DNA of 8,822 bases from JABICX01 sp964528765 (GTDB lineage Archaea > Nanobdellota > Nanobdellia > UBA10117 > JABICX01), in NCBI GenBank assembly GCA_964528765.1, contig CAZGVA010000038.1:1-8822 (forward strand), given 5' to 3'. Positions 7,061 through 8,822 of this stretch are shown one piece after another. The notes beneath the pieces are model-generated. The model was not told the DNA's origin, searched no databases, and saw only the letters and a list, made by a program, of their open reading frames with translations. How positions within the stretch are numbered: position 1 is the stretch's first letter; the number at the start of each line of letters is the position of its first letter. The translations under genes and the position numbers were made by a program.

Positions 7061-7574
7061 AGGACAATTTTTCATAATGAGTATCGTATTATTAGCATTA
7101 GCTATGTTCATTCTTGTAACATATTACTTATCCATTGAAGAAGCGTCTATTGTAATGTTTGAAGATAGTAGCAGAATTGAATTAAAAAATATGCATAATG
7201 CAATAGATAATTATGAAGTCTGTTTTAGTAATGTCTCTTTATGTAATCATTTCAAAAATATATATGGTGGTAAATTTAAATTTAATTGCTCGGAAATTGG
7301 TGAAAATACTCCATTTAATTATTCAATAAATATGAAATCAAAAAATTTAGATTTTTCAGGTAATTTAACACAAGAATTAACGTGTCCGGTATGTGGTAAT
7401 GGCATACAAGAAAAAGGTGAAACGTGTGATACAACATTAACAAGTACATGTGTTGCACCCAGTGACAATTATTGGATTGATTGCGTGGGTACACGTTGTA
7501 CGGATATAAATAATAAATGTAAAAATGATTGCTCTTCAATTCAAATTATATTAAATAGCACTTGTGGTTTATGA
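7050..7574 (+). CDS. Cysteine-rich pilin-like surface protein
   Basis: The 174-residue protein starts MKNKGQFFIM followed by a hydrophobic helix to about residue 27, which fits a class III leader cut after G5. There is no Glu at +5 (mature positions 1-5 are QFFIM), a feature seen in some minor, tip-type pseudopilins such as GspK. The remainder has 12 cysteines (58, 65, 80, 112, 115, 126, 134, 145, 150, 157, 161, 172). The stretch CPVCGNGIQEKGETCD (112-127) strongly resembles the CGNGxxExGExCDDG core of the cysteine-rich repeat found in secreted bacterial and archaeal proteins (DUF4215/Myxococcus-type). Sequons occur at N61, N79, N90, N105 and N169. It overlaps the MFS gene by 11 bases and is the last gene of the operon. 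A disulfide-locked tip or adhesive subunit is an inference. Confidence 0.8.
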   Translation: MKNKGQFFIMSIVLLALAMFILVTYYLSIEEASIVMFEDSSRIELKNMHNAIDNYEVCFSNVSLCNHFKNIYGGKFKFNCSEIGENTPFNYSINMKSKNLDFSGNLTQELTCPVCGNGIQEKGETCDTTLTSTCVAPSDNYWIDCVGTRCTDINNKCKNDCSSIQIILNSTCGL

Positions 7575-8339
7575 TTTTTTCTTTGCTCTTTTTCGTGCAC
7601 TAACTTGTGTTTTTTTACTCGGTTTTGTTTTAGGCGTAGATTTCTCTTTATGCACTACTTTTTGTTTTTTAAATTTATCGTAACCAATAAACGCAACAAC
7701 TGCAATTAATAAACACATACTAAGTATAATTGGAACTTGATTGGATATCAGTTCAACAATCGCTTCTTCTGCTTCGATATCCGCTTCAGGAACATTAATT
7801 ACGTTTTCAGTATTACTTACGGGTTCAATAATTGCCGTAACACTTGCTCTTGCTAAATGATCTCCTGAAACAGCATCTTCAAAAGTTAAATCAATTGTAG
7901 AAATATGTTCAGTTTCATGCCCACTTTTAGCCCAATACGTTGAACCTGCCGTATCTACATAAAAGTATATATCTGTAATATATTCGTTACCGCCAGGAAT
8001 ATATGCAGTATATGTACCTACATCTGTATCAAATGTAACTTCGTGCGCTTCCCATGAACATGGATTGCGCGTTTTACAATATGAATTATCTTCTAATATC
8101 GGAATAAACCGTATACCTAAATCACCGGTTACTTTCTTATTTTTGTCTACAAAACCTCTTTGACCCAAATATCCTAATTGATCGCCCCAATTATAATAGT
8201 CCATACCAGATATAATAATAATATCTCCTTGATAATTATCTGTCTGCATATTGGTTAAATCATATATTGTTGCTTGTTCCACGGCTGTAGCTACACTGAT
8301 AGTAAAAAGAATCAATATAAACATTAATATTTTTTGCAT
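7569..8339 (-). CDS. Secreted single-pass surface protein with basic cytoplasmic tail, function unknown
   Basis: From the preferred start this is a 256-residue type I membrane protein: Sec signal peptide MQKILMFILILFTISVATA, then an ectodomain rich in Tyr, Asp and beta strands with a Cys pair six residues apart (CKTRNPC). An acidic linker (EADIEAEEAIVE), a membrane helix (about 202-220), and a strongly basic Lys/Arg tail ending ARKRAKKKS follow. The layout of ectodomain, linker, C-terminal helix and basic tail is common in archaeal surface proteins, but I recognise no family. ATG 8339 is chosen because a palindromic TATA element lies about 25 bases upstream. The longer reading from ATG 8357 (six more residues, MNFKQT) would put that element only seven bases before the start, although a weaker A/T tract at 8377-8386 could serve it. 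The gene converges on the pilus operon with a six-base stop overlap. Confidence 0.72.
   Translation of the reverse strand: MQKILMFILILFTISVATAVEQATIYDLTNMQTDNYQGDIIIISGMDYYNWGDQLGYLGQRGFVDKNKKVTGDLGIRFIPILEDNSYCKTRNPCSWEAHEVTFDTDVGTYTAYIPGGNEYITDIYFYVDTAGSTYWAKSGHETEHISTIDLTFEDAVSGDHLARASVTAIIEPVSNTENVINVPEADIEAEEAIVELISNQVPIILSMCLLIAVVAFIGYDKFKKQKVVHKEKSTPKTKPSKKTQVSARKRAKKKS
7575..7616 (+). terminator. Oligo-T tracts ending the pilus operon
   Basis: Directly after the TGA at 7572-7574 the plus strand has T6 (7575-7580), T5 (7589-7593) and T7 (7610-7616). Archaeal RNA polymerase stops at U-rich tracts without needing a hairpin, so this is a likely terminator. The same bases encode, on the other strand, the lysine-rich tail of the convergent gene, so the T-runs may simply reflect AAA codons. 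Confidence 0.4.
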
Positions 8340-8357
8340 AGTTTGCTTAAAGTTCAT

Positions 8358-8371
8358 AATTTATATAAATT
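8358..8371. promoter_or_regulatory. Perfectly palindromic TATA element serving a divergent gene pair
   Basis: AATTTATATAAATT is an exact 14-base palindrome. Its centre is about 27 bases before the deacetylase ATG at 8392 and about 25 bases before the minus-strand ATG at 8339, the spacing expected for leaderless archaeal messages in both directions. No Shine-Dalgarno sequence precedes either start. TBP can bind such a symmetrical box in either orientation, with direction set by the flanking BRE. Bidirectional use is an inference. Confidence 0.55.
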
Positions 8372-8391
8372 ACTTTTTTAAAAATTAAAAC

Positions 8392-8822
8392 ATGAATAAA
8401 ATTATATTAACGGTTGATTTAGAAACAGATTGGGAAACTGACGAAACTGAAGCAATAGAAAAAGTTCTTCCACGTTTTCTTAAATTGCTTCGTGAGCAAG
8501 AAAACAAAGCTACATTTTTTATTGTTAGTGATTTAGTTCAAAAATTTCCTGAGCAAATTAAACAAATTATAAAAGAGGGTCATGAAATTGCCAGTCACTC
8601 TTGTACACATAGAAATTTAAAAGAATTAACTTTCGAAGAACTTGAAAATGAGGTTTCAAACTCTAAAATAATTTTAGAAAAATTAGGTGCAAAAGTTCAA
8701 GGTTTTAGAGCACCTGGAGGAATTATGCCAATAGAACTACCTGCAATATTAAAACAATATAAATATAAATATGATTCGTCAGTAATTGCAAGTTGGTTTC
8801 CCGGTAGATACAATGAGTTAAA
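8392..8822 (+). CDS. Polysaccharide deacetylase (NodB-type), N-terminal part, cut by window edge
   Basis: The first 143 residues are present. The three NodB motifs visible are TVDLETDW (D9, with E11/D13 nearby), which corresponds to the catalytic and metal-binding Asp motif in its SFDVED-like variant; HSCTH (H69, H73), the metal-binding HSxxH; and GFRAPGG (R106, P108), the active-site groove motif. Family members remove N-acetyl groups from polysaccharides such as chitin-like or peptidoglycan-like chains, or from glycan precursors, using a divalent metal. There is no signal peptide, so the protein is probably cytoplasmic or peripheral, as in many archaeal members that act on sugar-linked intermediates. 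It may take part in surface glycan synthesis, in keeping with the sequon-rich surface proteins nearby, but that link is only inferred. ATG 8392 is supported by the TATA box 27 bases upstream. Confidence 0.92.
   Translation, partial: MNKIILTVDLETDWETDETEAIEKVLPRFLKLLREQENKATFFIVSDLVQKFPEQIKQIIKEGHEIASHSCTHRNLKELTFEELENEVSNSKIILEKLGAKVQGFRAPGGIMPIELPAILKQYKYKYDSSVIASWFPGRYNEL

Noticed and set aside
1..8822. Search for tRNA or rRNA genes, CRISPR repeats, insertion sequences, attachment sites or recoded stops
   Set aside because: None was seen. The window is nearly all coding with no regular spaced repeats, no transposase, and TAA, TAG and TGA all used as ordinary stops.

Overview
The window is strongly AT-rich and almost wholly coding, with very short or negative gaps between genes. 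It looks archaeal. Several proteins begin with short class III (type IV prepilin-like) leaders of the KKGQ type. The secretion ATPase has the archaeal TadA/GspE2/ArlI pattern. TATA boxes lie about 20-28 bases before start codons with no room for a leader, which suggests leaderless mRNAs, and Shine-Dalgarno sites occur only inside the operon. The small, split and divergent machinery would suit a DPANN-type archaeon (Woesearchaeota/Pacearchaeota-like), but that placement is inference from style and no marker gene is present.

Layout. At the left edge is the start of an M42-family metallo-aminopeptidase on the minus strand. It diverges, across a 45-base promoter region, from a small pilin-like membrane-anchored protein (268-702). 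A hairpin plus T-tract and a second TATA box (706-750) separate that gene from a tight seven-gene plus-strand operon (769-7574): a type II/IV secretion-type ATPase, two TadC/GspF-type membrane platform proteins, two class III prepilin-like proteins, an MFS transporter, and a cysteine-rich pilin-like protein. The operon meets, tail to tail with a 6-base overlap, a minus-strand gene for a signal-peptide-bearing single-pass surface protein. That gene diverges, through a palindromic TATA element, from a polysaccharide deacetylase that runs off the right edge.

How the genes fit together. The ATPase would power assembly from the cytoplasm, the two T2SF proteins would form the membrane platform, and the prepilin-like proteins would be processed by a prepilin peptidase (not encoded here) and assembled into a pilus or pseudopilus outside the cell. 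The second platform protein carries an extra C-terminal beta-type domain predicted to lie outside the cell. The last pilin-like protein has 12 cysteines, including a segment resembling the CGNGxxExGExCD cysteine-rich repeat of secreted proteins. The MFS transporter is translationally coupled into the middle of the set, which is unexpected. The system reads as a divergent archaeal type IV pilus or type II-like secretion apparatus with surface-exposed, probably glycosylated subunits. Its substrate or target cannot be told from the sequence.
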